A DNA stretch of 64,000 bases from an uncultured Oscillospiraceae bacterium (GCA_934636655.1 CAKUAS010000004.1:73300-137299); one strand, 5' to 3'; counted from the first letter of the stretch, positions 25,147 through 33,614 are shown. The notes: generated by a model from the letters alone, not told the origin. Numbers and translations: made by a program.

Positions 25147-27846
25147 TTACAGCTTATCTACAGCGTCTTTGATAGCCTTGACAGCTATTTTGCTGCCGCG
25201 CTTTGCCATGCCTGCGATGAGGTGCGGAGCGATCTTCTCGACCCTGGGAGATACGAATTCATCGACCCAGACGAGCTTTATCGCATCGAACTTGCACTTT
25301 GTGGTGCATATGCCGCAGCCTACGCAGCGAAGCTCATCGAGCACGACCGCACCGCAGCCGAGGCAGCGCTCGGTCTCTTTTTTCATCTGCTCCTCGGTAA
25401 ACGTTCCGCGCAGATCGTCCATGGTGCTCTTTGCCTTAGCGGCACCTGCGTCGGCGGTCTTCTGACGCGGAGCCGCGTCATATCCGCCGAGGGCAAGGGC
25501 TGCCTTGGTCTTGTCGAGCGCGGTAAACACGCGTCTGTCGCGGCCGAGATTCTGCGTCTGGCCGGGATGAACGTATCTGTGTATCGACACCGCGCCCTCT
25601 TTACCGGCCGCGATCGCGTGGATAACGAATGCAGGCCCCGTCACTACATCACCGCCCGCGAAAACGTCGGGCTCGCCGGTCTGGTACGACAGTTCATCGA
25701 CCTTGACGCAGCCCTTCTTGTCGAGCTTCATCGCACCCTTGTCGATGCCGCCCCAGTCGATGACCTGACCGATTGCGCCGATGACATTGTCGACTTCTAT
25801 AGTCTCAAATTCGCCCGTTGGAACAGGGGCACGCCGGCCGGAGGCGTCGGGCGCGCCAAGCTCCATTTTTTCGAGCTTGAGTGCCTTTACCTTGCCGTTC
25901 TCGCCGATGATCTCGACAGGGGAGGAGAGCAGCTTGAGCTTCATGCCTTCGTTAAGAGCGTCCTCTATCTCCTCCGGATCGGCCTTGAGCTCATCTCTGC
26001 CGCGGCGGTATACCAAAGTTACGTCCTTTGCACCGAGCCTTATCGCGCTTCTTGCAACATCGACGGAAACGTTGCCGCCGCCGATGACGGCTACCCGGTT
26101 GCCAAGCTTCATGGCATTTCCGGTCAGCGTCGAACGCAGGAAGTCTATGCCGCCGTAAACGCCGTTGAGTTCCTCACCGGGTATGCCTATGGGCGAACTC
26201 TTCTGAGCGCCGATCGCCATGTAAAATGCCTTGTAGCCCTGTACTCTCAGCTTATTGAGGCTTACGTCCTTACCGACCTCAACGCCGGTCTTGAATTCAA
26301 CGCCCAGCTCCTTGAGCACTTCAATCTCGGATAGGACGACGTCCTTTTCAAGTCTGAACGTGGGTATACCCATCGTCATCATACCGCCGAGGGTATCCTC
26401 TTTTTCAAATACCGTCACGGGATAGCCCTTGACAGCAAGATAGTAAGCGCAGCTCAGTCCGGCAGGACCGGCGCCTATGACGGCGATCTTCTGCGGATAC
26501 ATTTTTCCGATCTGGTTTACCATCTTGGGCACGAATCTGTGCTCGGCCTTCATATCCTGCTCGGCTATGAACTTTTTGATATCGTCGATGGCGATGGGAT
26601 CGTCAATATCGCCGCGGGTACATGCATCCTCGCAGAATTTCGGACATACGCGGCCGCAGATAGCGGGGAATGGGTTCTCTTTCTTTATAAGTTCAAGCGC
26701 TTCCTGATATCTGCCTTGAGCCGCGAGCTTTATGTAGCCCTGAACGGCAATATGCGCCGGACAATTGGTCTTACATGGTGCAGTGCCGGTCTCGACGACA
26801 TTCTCTCGATTTTCGCGCCAGTTTTCGTTCCAATGCTCTTTGGTCCAGAGCTTATCGTCCGGCTTTTCGGCGTAGCTTATCTTCAAAGGCTCTGTCGAGC
26901 ACAGCTTCTGACCGAGGCGTAGAGCGTTCATCTGGCAGTTTTCAACACACTGGCCGCAGGCAACGCACTTTTCCTTATCGACCTGTGCGCGGTAGTTGGA
27001 CTTCATTATTGTAGAGGTGTTGAACAGTCGCCCGCCGCGCAGCGACAGGCAGGAGCACTCGCAGCAGTTGCATATGCCGCCGACCTCACCGGTACCGTCG
27101 GTATTCGACAGCTCGTGGATAAGGCCGTTTTCCTCGGCTCTTTGCAGTATCTCGTATGCTTCTTTTTTGCTTATCTCGCGCCCGTGACCGGTTTTGACGT
27201 GGAAATCGGCAGCCTTGTTGAGCATGATGCACATATCTTCTTCAAGGTGTCCGCAGCCTTCGCCCATGATCCTGCGTGTGCGGCGGCAGGAGCAGTCTGT
27301 AACGGCAATCTTCCATGCACCTTCTATATATTTGCTCAGATGGTCGGATGAAACCGCGTGGCGGTTGAGGTCGATCGACTGCTGCACGGGGATAACGCGC
27401 ATAACACCCATGCCGCGCGGCAGGTTCGGGGTCATGAGCTTCATATTCTTGAGCGTGTATTCGTCAAAGCAGCGAGCTATCTCCGGATGCGCCTCGACCT
27501 GCTCCTTGTTGCCGACCATCATTTCCATTATGCCCGGCACCCAGCATGGCATCGTGTAGTACTCAATGCCGTCATCGGGGCTCGTGTACATAACGATGAC
27601 GCCTTCGTTGCCGAGCTCCCACAGAAGTTTCTTCGTTAACTCGGGCGGCTTTCCGCATCTTTTGGATATCTCCTCGAGTGTTAAGCTGTGACGCACCTTA
27701 CACGCAAGTGCAACATCCGCCTGCTCATCCGTTACCACCTCAGCCAGTATGCGGTACTCGGGATCGGAGGGGACGTTTGGAATACCGGTTCGCGCTTCAA
27801 GAGTGATCTTGTTTGCAAGCGCAAGTATTTTGGGTCTGAATGCCAT
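25147..27846 (-). CDS. large Fe-S/FAD oxidoreductase with GltD-like core
   Basis: An 899-residue flavoprotein, probably cytoplasmic. Residues about 40-90 look like a winged-helix segment. A cysteine-rich region follows at 185-266 (CSC, CNCCECSC), then a ferredoxin-type 4Fe-4S motif at C294-C304. From about 355 it is a glutamate-synthase small-chain-like module: two N-terminal Fe-S cysteine groups (near 358-409), the FAD loop GAGPAG at 458-463 and the second nucleotide loop GGGNVSVD. A C-terminal ferredoxin-like domain holds CLGCG and CVGCGICTTKC near 825-850. It may pass electrons between NAD(P)H and ferredoxin or an unknown acceptor. The partner and true reaction are unknown. Confidence 0.75.
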   Translation of the reverse strand: MAFRPKILALANKITLEARTGIPNVPSDPEYRILAEVVTDEQADVALACKVRHSLTLEEISKRCGKPPELTKKLLWELGNEGVIVMYTSPDDGIEYYTMPCWVPGIMEMMVGNKEQVEAHPEIARCFDEYTLKNMKLMTPNLPRGMGVMRVIPVQQSIDLNRHAVSSDHLSKYIEGAWKIAVTDCSCRRTRRIMGEGCGHLEEDMCIMLNKAADFHVKTGHGREISKKEAYEILQRAEENGLIHELSNTDGTGEVGGICNCCECSCLSLRGGRLFNTSTIMKSNYRAQVDKEKCVACGQCVENCQMNALRLGQKLCSTEPLKISYAEKPDDKLWTKEHWNENWRENRENVVETGTAPCKTNCPAHIAVQGYIKLAAQGRYQEALELIKKENPFPAICGRVCPKFCEDACTRGDIDDPIAIDDIKKFIAEQDMKAEHRFVPKMVNQIGKMYPQKIAVIGAGPAGLSCAYYLAVKGYPVTVFEKEDTLGGMMTMGIPTFRLEKDVVLSEIEVLKELGVEFKTGVEVGKDVSLNKLRVQGYKAFYMAIGAQKSSPIGIPGEELNGVYGGIDFLRSTLTGNAMKLGNRVAVIGGGNVSVDVARSAIRLGAKDVTLVYRRGRDELKADPEEIEDALNEGMKLKLLSSPVEIIGENGKVKALKLEKMELGAPDASGRRAPVPTGEFETIEVDNVIGAIGQVIDWGGIDKGAMKLDKKGCVKVDELSYQTGEPDVFAGGDVVTGPAFVIHAIAAGKEGAVSIHRYVHPGQTQNLGRDRRVFTALDKTKAALALGGYDAAPRQKTADAGAAKAKSTMDDLRGTFTEEQMKKETERCLGCGAVVLDELRCVGCGICTTKCKFDAIKLVWVDEFVSPRVEKIAPHLIAGMAKRGSKIAVKAIKDAVDKL

Positions 27847-27901
27847 AGTGTTGCTCCTTCCTTTACTTTAATGCACGTTTTGTATAAACACTTATGCGTT
27901 A

Positions 27902-27929
27902 AGGATATCACATTTTAAGAATTTGTCAA
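27902..27929 (-). promoter_or_regulatory. possible promoter of the oxidoreductase gene
   Basis: On the minus strand TTGACA (27924-27929), 16-base spacer, TATCCT (27902-27907). It is divergent from sigK. Confidence 0.45.
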
Positions 27930-28006
27930 TACAAGCACTCATGAGTGTGCTGGATTTATATAATTTGTACAGGCAATGGGCAAATATAATGTTCCGAGGT
28001 GATACT

Positions 28007-28351
28007 ATGATTGGAATGTCGCTTGCCATGCTTCTTGGCGGCGTACTGCTTATGCTCAGACTCTCGCCGGGCGGCTCGTTTCCGAGTCCGCTCTCGGCAG
28101 AGGAGGAACGCAAATACCTGATGCTATGGCAGAATGGAGATATCATGGCGAGAAATGTGCTCGTAGAGCACAATCTTCGACTCGTCGCGCATATCATCAA
28201 AAAGTATTATACGCAGACAAATGATGTAGAAGACCTGATATCCATCGGCACTATCGGTCTTATCAAGGGAATAAACACATATAAGCCGGATAAAGGTATA
28301 CGCCTTGCGACTTATGCTTCCCGTTGTATAGAAAATGCTATACTCACATAG
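28007..28351 (+). CDS. sigK: pro-sigma-K, 5' gene fragment (interrupted)
   Basis: N-terminal half of the mother-cell sporulation sigma factor. It has a hydrophobic pro-sequence (MIGMSLAMLLGGVLLMLRL), then FPSPLSAEEERKYL, and sigma region 2 (LVEHNLRLVAHIIKKYY, EDLISIGTIGLIKGI). The frame runs past the conserved CIEN into foreign sequence and stops at 28351 after four more residues. ATG at 28007 has gaggt upstream and aligns with the SigK pro-sequence; an in-frame start at 27923 would add unrelated residues. Excision of the element joins codon 110 (AAT, 28334-28336) to GAA at 38518, restoring a 232-residue protein. Without excision the fragment lacks regions 3 and 4. Confidence 0.93.
   Translation: MIGMSLAMLLGGVLLMLRLSPGGSFPSPLSAEEERKYLMLWQNGDIMARNVLVEHNLRLVAHIIKKYYTQTNDVEDLISIGTIGLIKGINTYKPDKGIRLATYASRCIENAILT
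28328..28344 (+). repeat. left attachment site of the sigK element
   Basis: Pattern atagNNAATGNNatact, identical at 13 of 17 positions to the right site. AATG (28334-28337) is the shared core in which strand exchange should occur. Confidence 0.85.
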
Positions 28352-28363
28352 CGGAATCGGCGC

Positions 28364-28400
28364 AAAAAAGCCCACCGCAGTTATTCCCGACTGCGGTGGG
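28364..28400 (-). terminator. terminator of the small minus-strand gene at the element's left end
   Basis: Perfect 10-bp stem (28371-28380 with 28391-28400). The T-run (plus-strand A's at 28364-28369) is on the minus strand, so it ends transcription of the gene at 28409-28579 and not of the sigK fragment. Confidence 0.85.
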
Positions 28401-28408
28401 TGTTCTAT

Positions 28409-28579
28409 TTAAATGTATAGTTTGTTTCTTTTGCTGCTTGCCACAGCGTCTATAAGCTCAAATTTCTGCTGTATGGGGCAGGATAGTTTATCTATTGTCT
28501 TAGCGGCTTGCGCGGCATGAAATTCAGCGAGTTTTTTTCTCAGCCTTGACATATCGCGCTCTGTCTCGGGCAATATCAC
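28409..28579 (-). CDS. small basic protein of unknown function, element left end
   Basis: A 56-residue frame (from GTG at 28579) rich in Lys, Arg, Ala and Leu, containing RDMSRLRKKLAEFHAAQAA and ending KRNKLYI. I do not recognise it. It is supported by a strong aggagg at 28599-28604 and a terminator nine bases past its stop. The base triplet correctly spaced from that Shine-Dalgarno is ACG (28589-28591), in frame, as though an ATG start had mutated; the GTG at 28579 is 19 bases from the Shine-Dalgarno. The gene may be weakly translated, decayed, or started at a non-standard codon. It follows lysR on the same strand and could be co-transcribed with it. Confidence 0.5.
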   Translation of the reverse strand: MILPETERDMSRLRKKLAEFHAAQAAKTIDKLSCPIQQKFELIDAVASSKRNKLYI

Positions 28580-28713
28580 AGTGATTTCCGTGTCCGTTCC
28601 TCCTCTCTGCGGCTGTTTTAACCTATGCAGGAGGGCGGATTTATTATTCTGCCCGTTAAAATTAAAAAATTTTTTAAACCAGGCTTAAATTAAAATTAAA
28701 TAATCAACAAAAA

Positions 28714-28734
28714 TTTGTACAATGATTGTACAAA
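28714..28734. promoter_or_regulatory. 21-bp perfect odd palindrome, likely operator
   Basis: TTTGTACAAT, a central base, then ATTGTACAAA: perfect dyad symmetry about 28724. It lies in AT-rich DNA between the 3' end of lysR and the small minus-strand gene and looks like a repressor binding site. The rest of 28580-28802 holds no recognisable gene. Confidence 0.6.
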
Positions 28735-28802
28735 ATGTGCTAAATAGTAATGACAAGGCATAACTCAAGGTTATCTGAAACTGTAAGTTTGTTTATAACT
28801 TG

Positions 28803-29690
28803 TCAAACTGGCGGTTCTACAGTTTGCTGAATACATGAGATAAGTGCCCGCACTTTTTCGGACATATGTATGTTTTTCCGGTATACGATGCACAGTCCCC
28901 ACTGGAATGGCGAGCTGAACGGGCGTGTAACAAGGGCGTTTTTATCATAATATCTCACGCAGGGAGCAGGGAGGACGCATACTTCATTGCTCAGATGACT
29001 CATTTTGAGCAGAAAATCGCATGTAGGGCTTGTGACGTCGATCATCGGCGTAAGACTTTTGGACTGGAAGTTTCGGACAAGCTCCTGATATACCGCAAAG
29101 TTGACGGGAAAAGTATTCACGGGATACTGTGCGAGATCTTCAAGTTCAATGCTGCTGCACTGTGCAAGCGGATGATCCGGATTCATAGCACAAACTACCT
29201 GATCCTGCATGATTATTATCTCGCTCAGACCGTCGGAAAGTACGGGGTGCATACTTATCGCAACATCCAAAAGCCCGTCCAGCACCATATTTTCAAGCTT
29301 TCTGGCACCGTATTCGTGCACTTCAACGGCCACATTCGGAAAATGCCTGCGAAAACGCATTATTATTTCGGGAAAATCAAAGGCCGCTATCACCGGCGGA
29401 ACACCGAGCGTAACTCTGCCGCGCTTCATGGATTTCAGATCCCGAAGCTGGCCGTCCATCTCATCGAAGACCGCTGAGATCTTTGCACCGTGCTCGACGA
29501 GGAGCGTGCCGGCCTCAGTCGGTGACATGATGTTTCCCTCACGGTAGAACAGCGGCATTCCAAGTTCAAGTTCAACTTTTTTAAGCATCTTACTCAAAGC
29601 CGGCTGCGTAATGAACAGGTTAGCAGCGGCTTTTGTCATATTGCGCGTGCGGGCAATTTCGATTATATAGCGAATTTCCCGTATATCCAT
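28803..29690 (-). CDS. LysR-family transcriptional regulator
   Basis: A 295-residue LTTR with an N-terminal winged helix (MDIREIRYIIEIARTRNMTKAAANLFITQPALSK spans residues 1-34) and a C-terminal periplasmic-binding-like effector domain from about 90. I start at the ATG at 29690, with ggaggg upstream, and not at the in-frame codon at 29714. It is divergent from the permease-acd-etf operon across 530 bases, the usual LysR layout, and most likely activates that operon in response to its substrate or a CoA thioester. Lies inside the sigK element. Confidence 0.92.
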   Translation of the reverse strand: MDIREIRYIIEIARTRNMTKAAANLFITQPALSKMLKKVELELGMPLFYREGNIMSPTEAGTLLVEHGAKISAVFDEMDGQLRDLKSMKRGRVTLGVPPVIAAFDFPEIIMRFRRHFPNVAVEVHEYGARKLENMVLDGLLDVAISMHPVLSDGLSEIIIMQDQVVCAMNPDHPLAQCSSIELEDLAQYPVNTFPVNFAVYQELVRNFQSKSLTPMIDVTSPTCDFLLKMSHLSNEVCVLPAPCVRYYDKNALVTRPFSSPFQWGLCIVYRKNIHMSEKVRALISCIQQTVEPPV

Positions 29691-29797
29691 GTGCTGTGAT
29701 CCCTCCTTTTGCACAATGCCAAAAAAATAACACCACTAAACATTATAAGATACGTTTGTATAAAAATCAAATTCAAAATCATTCCCGATTGAGAAAG

Positions 29798-29822
29798 TGT
29801 CAATAACTTTTGTTCATAGACA
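29798..29822. promoter_or_regulatory. possible LysR-binding dyad
   Basis: TGTCAATAA and the inverted TCATAGACA form a loose 25-bp dyad between lysR and the permease gene. It suits a LysR recognition site but is weak on its own. Confidence 0.3.
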
Positions 29823-29985
29823 ATATTTTAACAAATAACCGTCGGTTTAGCTTTAATGAGAACTGGGAATTGGACAAAACGGGTTTGCGTCTGTATGCTG
29901 AATTTAAAGATTGATAATTAACAAACATTCGTGGCGCTTTATAAAAGTGATAAAGCAGCAGGGAGTGATGCCGAAGAAAATATGC

Positions 29986-30170
29986 GTGTTCCGGTGCGGA
30001 ACACTTGTTTATTGAAGTTAAGTCGTGCGTCATATGGATCCGATGACTGTGCGGCCGTTGGTATTTACATATCATATTAACTTAAACTCACAGCTTGCAA
30101 TACCCTGTCTTGCCGCAGTGCCCAAACAGCGGCCTCCGGAAGCCGAACCGGGTACTTTGGTGAGACACCC
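29986..30170 (+). ncRNA. candidate structured leader of the permease operon
   Basis: The region before the permease has a perfect 8-bp hairpin (29986-29993 with 29997-30004). It also holds a possible multi-helix fold: TACCC 30101-30105 with GGGTA 30150-30154, GCCGC 30112-30116 with GCGGC 30129-30133, and GGTG 30159-30162 with CACC 30166-30169. It does not match any riboswitch class I can recall. It may be a cis-regulatory RNA or chance pairing; 29691-30220 holds no gene. Confidence 0.35.
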
Positions 30171-30220
30171 CAGCTAATACTGAGAAACTTTTTAGAGAAA
30201 TACAAACTGGAGGAAAGATT

Positions 30221-31507
30221 ATGATTTGGCTACTTATTTCTGTAGTCCTGCTTATTGTGCTGATATTCTTCCGCATCGACATACTGCTCGTTGCACCTAT
30301 CGTATCCGTGTTCCTCTGCCTGGTAAGCGGACTCGATATCGTTGACACTCTGGCGGAAGGCTTCATGCCCGCATTTGCTACATTTGCCAAGAACAACTTC
30401 CTGATATTCATGACCAGTGCGATGTTCGCCCGTGCCATGCAGGATACCGGCATGGCAGCGTCCATAGCCCGCGGCATTTCCAACAAGCTCGGCCCCAAAT
30501 TTGCAATACCCTGCGTATTCTTCGTCAGCGCACTTCTGACTTACGGCGGTGTATCCCTGTTCGTCGTCGTTTTCGTCGTATACCCCATAGCACTTCAGCT
30601 CTTCAAGGAAGCAAACATCACTCGCATCATCATCCCCGGTGCGATCGCTGCCGGTGCATTTACCTGGGCTGCGTTCTGTCTCCCCGGATCTCCTCAGGCC
30701 GGCCCCATCGTTGCAACTCAGAACCTCGGTACCGACCTCATGGTTCTCCCTTGGCTCGGCGTTGTCTGTGCGATCTTTATGTGTGTTATGCAGTTTGTCT
30801 ACATGCACTTCCTGCATAAGAGCGCTACCAAGAAGGGCCTTGGCTTTGAGCCCGACGAAAAGACCGAGCAGCTCATTGCACGCCTTGAGGCAATGAAGCT
30901 CCCCAACTTCTTCGTATCCCTCGTTCCGATGCTCGTTGTTATTCTGACTCTGAACGCTCTCAAGCTTCAGGTTTACTACAGCATGGTACTCGGTATCGTT
31001 GCAGCTCTCGCTCTTGCATGGAAGAACGTTCCCAATAAGCTCACCATGCTCAACGGCGGTGCACAGAGCGCCATCTTCGCTCTCATCAACACCTGTGCGG
31101 CAAACGGCTTCGGCGGCGTTGCCAAGCTGACTCCGGGCTTTGCGCAGCTCGTAACCGTGTTCACCGACCCCACCCTCATGTCCCCGCTGGTAGGTCTCGG
31201 TGTTGCAACCACCCTTATTGCAGGTGCCTGCGGTTCCGGTACCGGCGGTATAACCGTCGCACTGTCCACCATGGCTCCCGTTTACCTCGATATGGGCGTC
31301 AATGCAGGTATGATGCACCGTGTTGCATCCCTGGCCTGCTGCGGTCTTGACTCGCTGCCTCACAACGGCGCTGTCGTCACGCTGCTCAATACCTGCGGTG
31401 TTGACCACAAGGACGGCTACCTGCCCATCGGCATAATGACGGTTCTGATGCCGCTGATAACGCTAGTCTTCATGATTGTGCTATTGAGTATAGGCTTTGT
31501 AGCTTAG
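30221..31507 (+). CDS. GntP-family carboxylate/hydroxy acid permease
   Basis: A 428-residue integral membrane protein with about 11-12 hydrophobic segments. It resembles the GntP / ion-transporter group, whose members carry gluconate, 3-hydroxybutyrate and other small hydroxy acids. Features seen include a FLPGSP-like turn (CLPGSPQAG), the glycine-rich AGACGSGTGGITVAL near 325-340 and the DSLPHNGAVVTLL motif. First gene of the element's metabolic operon, with ggagg at 30209-30213, and divergent from lysR. By context it likely imports the acid that the next genes activate and reduce. Confidence 0.82.
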   Translation: MIWLLISVVLLIVLIFFRIDILLVAPIVSVFLCLVSGLDIVDTLAEGFMPAFATFAKNNFLIFMTSAMFARAMQDTGMAASIARGISNKLGPKFAIPCVFFVSALLTYGGVSLFVVVFVVYPIALQLFKEANITRIIIPGAIAAGAFTWAAFCLPGSPQAGPIVATQNLGTDLMVLPWLGVVCAIFMCVMQFVYMHFLHKSATKKGLGFEPDEKTEQLIARLEAMKLPNFFVSLVPMLVVILTLNALKLQVYYSMVLGIVAALALAWKNVPNKLTMLNGGAQSAIFALINTCAANGFGGVAKLTPGFAQLVTVFTDPTLMSPLVGLGVATTLIAGACGSGTGGITVALSTMAPVYLDMGVNAGMMHRVASLACCGLDSLPHNGAVVTLLNTCGVDHKDGYLPIGIMTVLMPLITLVFMIVLLSIGFVA

Positions 31508-31626
31508 CCCATACTCGATCTGATAAAAAGCTATTTGCAACATAATTAAAAACAATAAGTAAATACTTAGCCGAAACACTCGGCTAAATAAACTAAAACC
31601 ATTTATAACAGAAAAGGAGAACAACA

Positions 31627-32769
31627 ATGCTTATTAAATTCAACGAAGAACAGACTATGATCCGCGACATGGTAAGAGAGTTCACCAAGAACGAAGTTGA
31701 GCCCCGCGACTACTACATGGACCAGAATGACGCTTTCGACCGTGAGCTGTATGCAAAGTTCAATGAGCTCGGCCTCGGCGGCGTCCTCGTTCCCGAAGAG
31801 TACGGCGGAATGGGTTCCGACTATGTAACCAGCACCATTATCGTACACGAGCTGGCAAAGGGCAGCGCAAGCTTTGCTCTGGCAGTCGAGATCAGCCACG
31901 TTGCAGCAGAGATGATCACCAACTGGGGTACCGAGGAGCAGAAGAAAGCATACCTGCCCAGAGTTGCAAACGGCGATCTGTTCGCATTCGGCCTGACCGA
32001 AGCAAGCGCAGGCTCCGACGCAGCAGGCATCCGCTCCGTTGCAGTCAAGAATGAAGACGGCACCTGGACTCTTAACGGCGGCAAGTCCTGGATCACCAAC
32101 TCCGGCGAAGCTGACGTTTATCTTATCCTTGCAAAGACCAATCCCGAAATCGGAGCAAAGGGCATTTCCGCATTCATCATCCCCAAGGAGACTCCGGGTC
32201 TCGTAATCGCAAAGCACGAGAAGAAGATGGGTATGCGCGGCTCAAGCACCTGTGCTCTGTCCTTCGATAATATCCAGCTTCCTGCAGACGCTCTGCTCGG
32301 ACCCGAGGGCATCGGCTTCAAGATCGCAATGTCCGTTCTCGACGGTGGCCGTATCAGCTGTGCTGCAATCGCAACCGCACTGTCCCAGCATGCTATCGAC
32401 ATCGCGAAGAAGTATGCAAACGAGCGCGTGACCTTCGGCAAGCCCATCGCAAAGCACCAGGGTGTTATGTTCAAGTTCGGCGATATGTCCGCAATCACCG
32501 CTGCAATGGAACTGATGACCTACGAAGCAGCATTCCAGAAGGCATCCGGCCAGCGCTCCACCCTTATTGCAGCTCAGGCAAAGCTCTTCGCAGCTATCAA
32601 CTGCACCCAGATCTGCCTTGAGTGCCTGCAGGTCCTCGGCGGCAACGGCTACAGCCAGGACTTCCACGTCGAGCGTCTGGTCCGCGACGCAAAGCTGCTT
32701 GAGATCGGTGAAGGCACCAACGAAGTCCTGCGCATGGTCATCGGCGGCACCGTGCTTGCAAGCAACTAA
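31627..32769 (+). CDS. acyl-CoA dehydrogenase, element copy
   Basis: A 380-residue acyl-CoA dehydrogenase with FAFGLTEASAGSD, LNGGKSWITNSG, VTFGKPIAKHQG, QVLGGNGYSQDFHVER and predicted catalytic Glu362 (IGEGTNEVLR). It is clearly paralogous to the minus-strand copy at 8018-9151, sharing long runs such as MIRDMVREFTKNEVEPRD. With the EtfB and EtfA encoded next it should reduce an enoyl-CoA. Codon use is strongly biased, as in ftsZ, suggesting high expression. A 119-base gap separates it from the permease gene. Confidence 0.94.
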   Translation: MLIKFNEEQTMIRDMVREFTKNEVEPRDYYMDQNDAFDRELYAKFNELGLGGVLVPEEYGGMGSDYVTSTIIVHELAKGSASFALAVEISHVAAEMITNWGTEEQKKAYLPRVANGDLFAFGLTEASAGSDAAGIRSVAVKNEDGTWTLNGGKSWITNSGEADVYLILAKTNPEIGAKGISAFIIPKETPGLVIAKHEKKMGMRGSSTCALSFDNIQLPADALLGPEGIGFKIAMSVLDGGRISCAAIATALSQHAIDIAKKYANERVTFGKPIAKHQGVMFKFGDMSAITAAMELMTYEAAFQKASGQRSTLIAAQAKLFAAINCTQICLECLQVLGGNGYSQDFHVERLVRDAKLLEIGEGTNEVLRMVIGGTVLASN

Positions 32770-32814
32770 GTAAAATCAGCTTTTCTAAACTACAACTTTG
32801 AGGATATAAGCATA

Positions 32815-33600
32815 ATGAAAATACTCGTATTCGTCAAACAGGTTCCAGATACGACAGATGTCAAGCTGGATCCCAAAACCGGCAACCTTAACAGAGAAGG
32901 CGTAGTGAGCATAATCAATCCTCTGGACGCCAACGGCGTTGAGGCGGCTCTCCAGCTCAAAGAGAAGTACGGCGCAACGGTCGTTGCTGTCTCCATGGGT
33001 CCTCCCCAGGCCGAAGACGTGCTCAAGAAGGCACTGGCAATGGGCTGCGACGAAGCTGTCCTGCTCAGCGACAGAGCATTCGGCGGAGCCGACACACTGG
33101 CCACCGGCTATGTCCTTGCTAAAGCTGCCGAGAAGATAGGCGACTATGACCTGTTGATCTTTGGACGTCACGCTTCCGACGGTGAGACCGCTCAGACCGG
33201 CCCCGTAACGGCTGCATTCCTTGGTGTTCCGCAGATCACTCTGGCCAACTCTCTTGATGTTCAGGACGGTTGGGCAGTCTGCACCCGCGATACCGAGGAC
33301 AGCACTGAGACCGTTCGTGCAAAGCTTCCCGCTCTGGTTACCGTGTGTGCCGAGATCAACGCTCCGAGATATGCCAGCGGCGCCGGCATAATCAAGGCTC
33401 TGAGAAAGCCTCGCGTTACCTGGAATCATGAGGATCTGGGTGCCGACCCTGCAAAGTGCGGCATTCCGGGCTCGCCCTCTGTTACCAAGCGGCTCTTTGA
33501 GCCCAAGCGCGAAAAGATCGACACGGTCATCTTCTCCGGAGAAAAGGCAGAGATCGCTAAGCAGTTCGTGGATATGCTGGAAGCCCAGCATTTGATCTGA
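32815..33600 (+). CDS. etfB: electron transfer flavoprotein beta subunit, element copy
   Basis: A 261-residue EtfB/FixA protein, same length and start (MKILVFVKQVPDT) as the chromosomal copy at 7211-7996, with the conserved SMGPPQAEDVLKKALAMG and VRAKLPALVTV. It lies between acd and etfA, the same order as in the other operon. It pairs with EtfA (33615-34616). It may belong to a bifurcating complex using NADH, but the sequence alone does not settle this. Confidence 0.93.
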   Translation: MKILVFVKQVPDTTDVKLDPKTGNLNREGVVSIINPLDANGVEAALQLKEKYGATVVAVSMGPPQAEDVLKKALAMGCDEAVLLSDRAFGGADTLATGYVLAKAAEKIGDYDLLIFGRHASDGETAQTGPVTAAFLGVPQITLANSLDVQDGWAVCTRDTEDSTETVRAKLPALVTVCAEINAPRYASGAGIIKALRKPRVTWNHEDLGADPAKCGIPGSPSVTKRLFEPKREKIDTVIFSGEKAEIAKQFVDMLEAQHLI

Positions 33601-33614
33601 AAGGAGGAACATCC

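Noticed and set aside
25141..26334. 397-residue plus-strand frame opposite the large oxidoreductase
   Set aside because: It is an antisense shadow; the minus-strand gene has Fe-S and FAD motifs.
28364..28400. Terminator for the truncated sigK transcript
   Set aside because: The T-run lies on the minus strand; on the plus strand the stem is followed by TGTTCT, a poor terminator tail.
29800..30075. 91-residue minus-strand frame between lysR and the permease
   Set aside because: No Shine-Dalgarno and odd composition (many His, Ser, Tyr), within a regulatory region.
30095..30170. Known riboswitch (TPP, cobalamin, c-di-GMP, T-box)
   Set aside because: Some short words resemble parts of these (CTGAGA, GGGTAC), but no conserved core of any class is complete.
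30230..31408. 392-residue minus-strand reading frame opposite the permease
   Set aside because: It mirrors the permease codons, has no family features and no ribosome-binding site.
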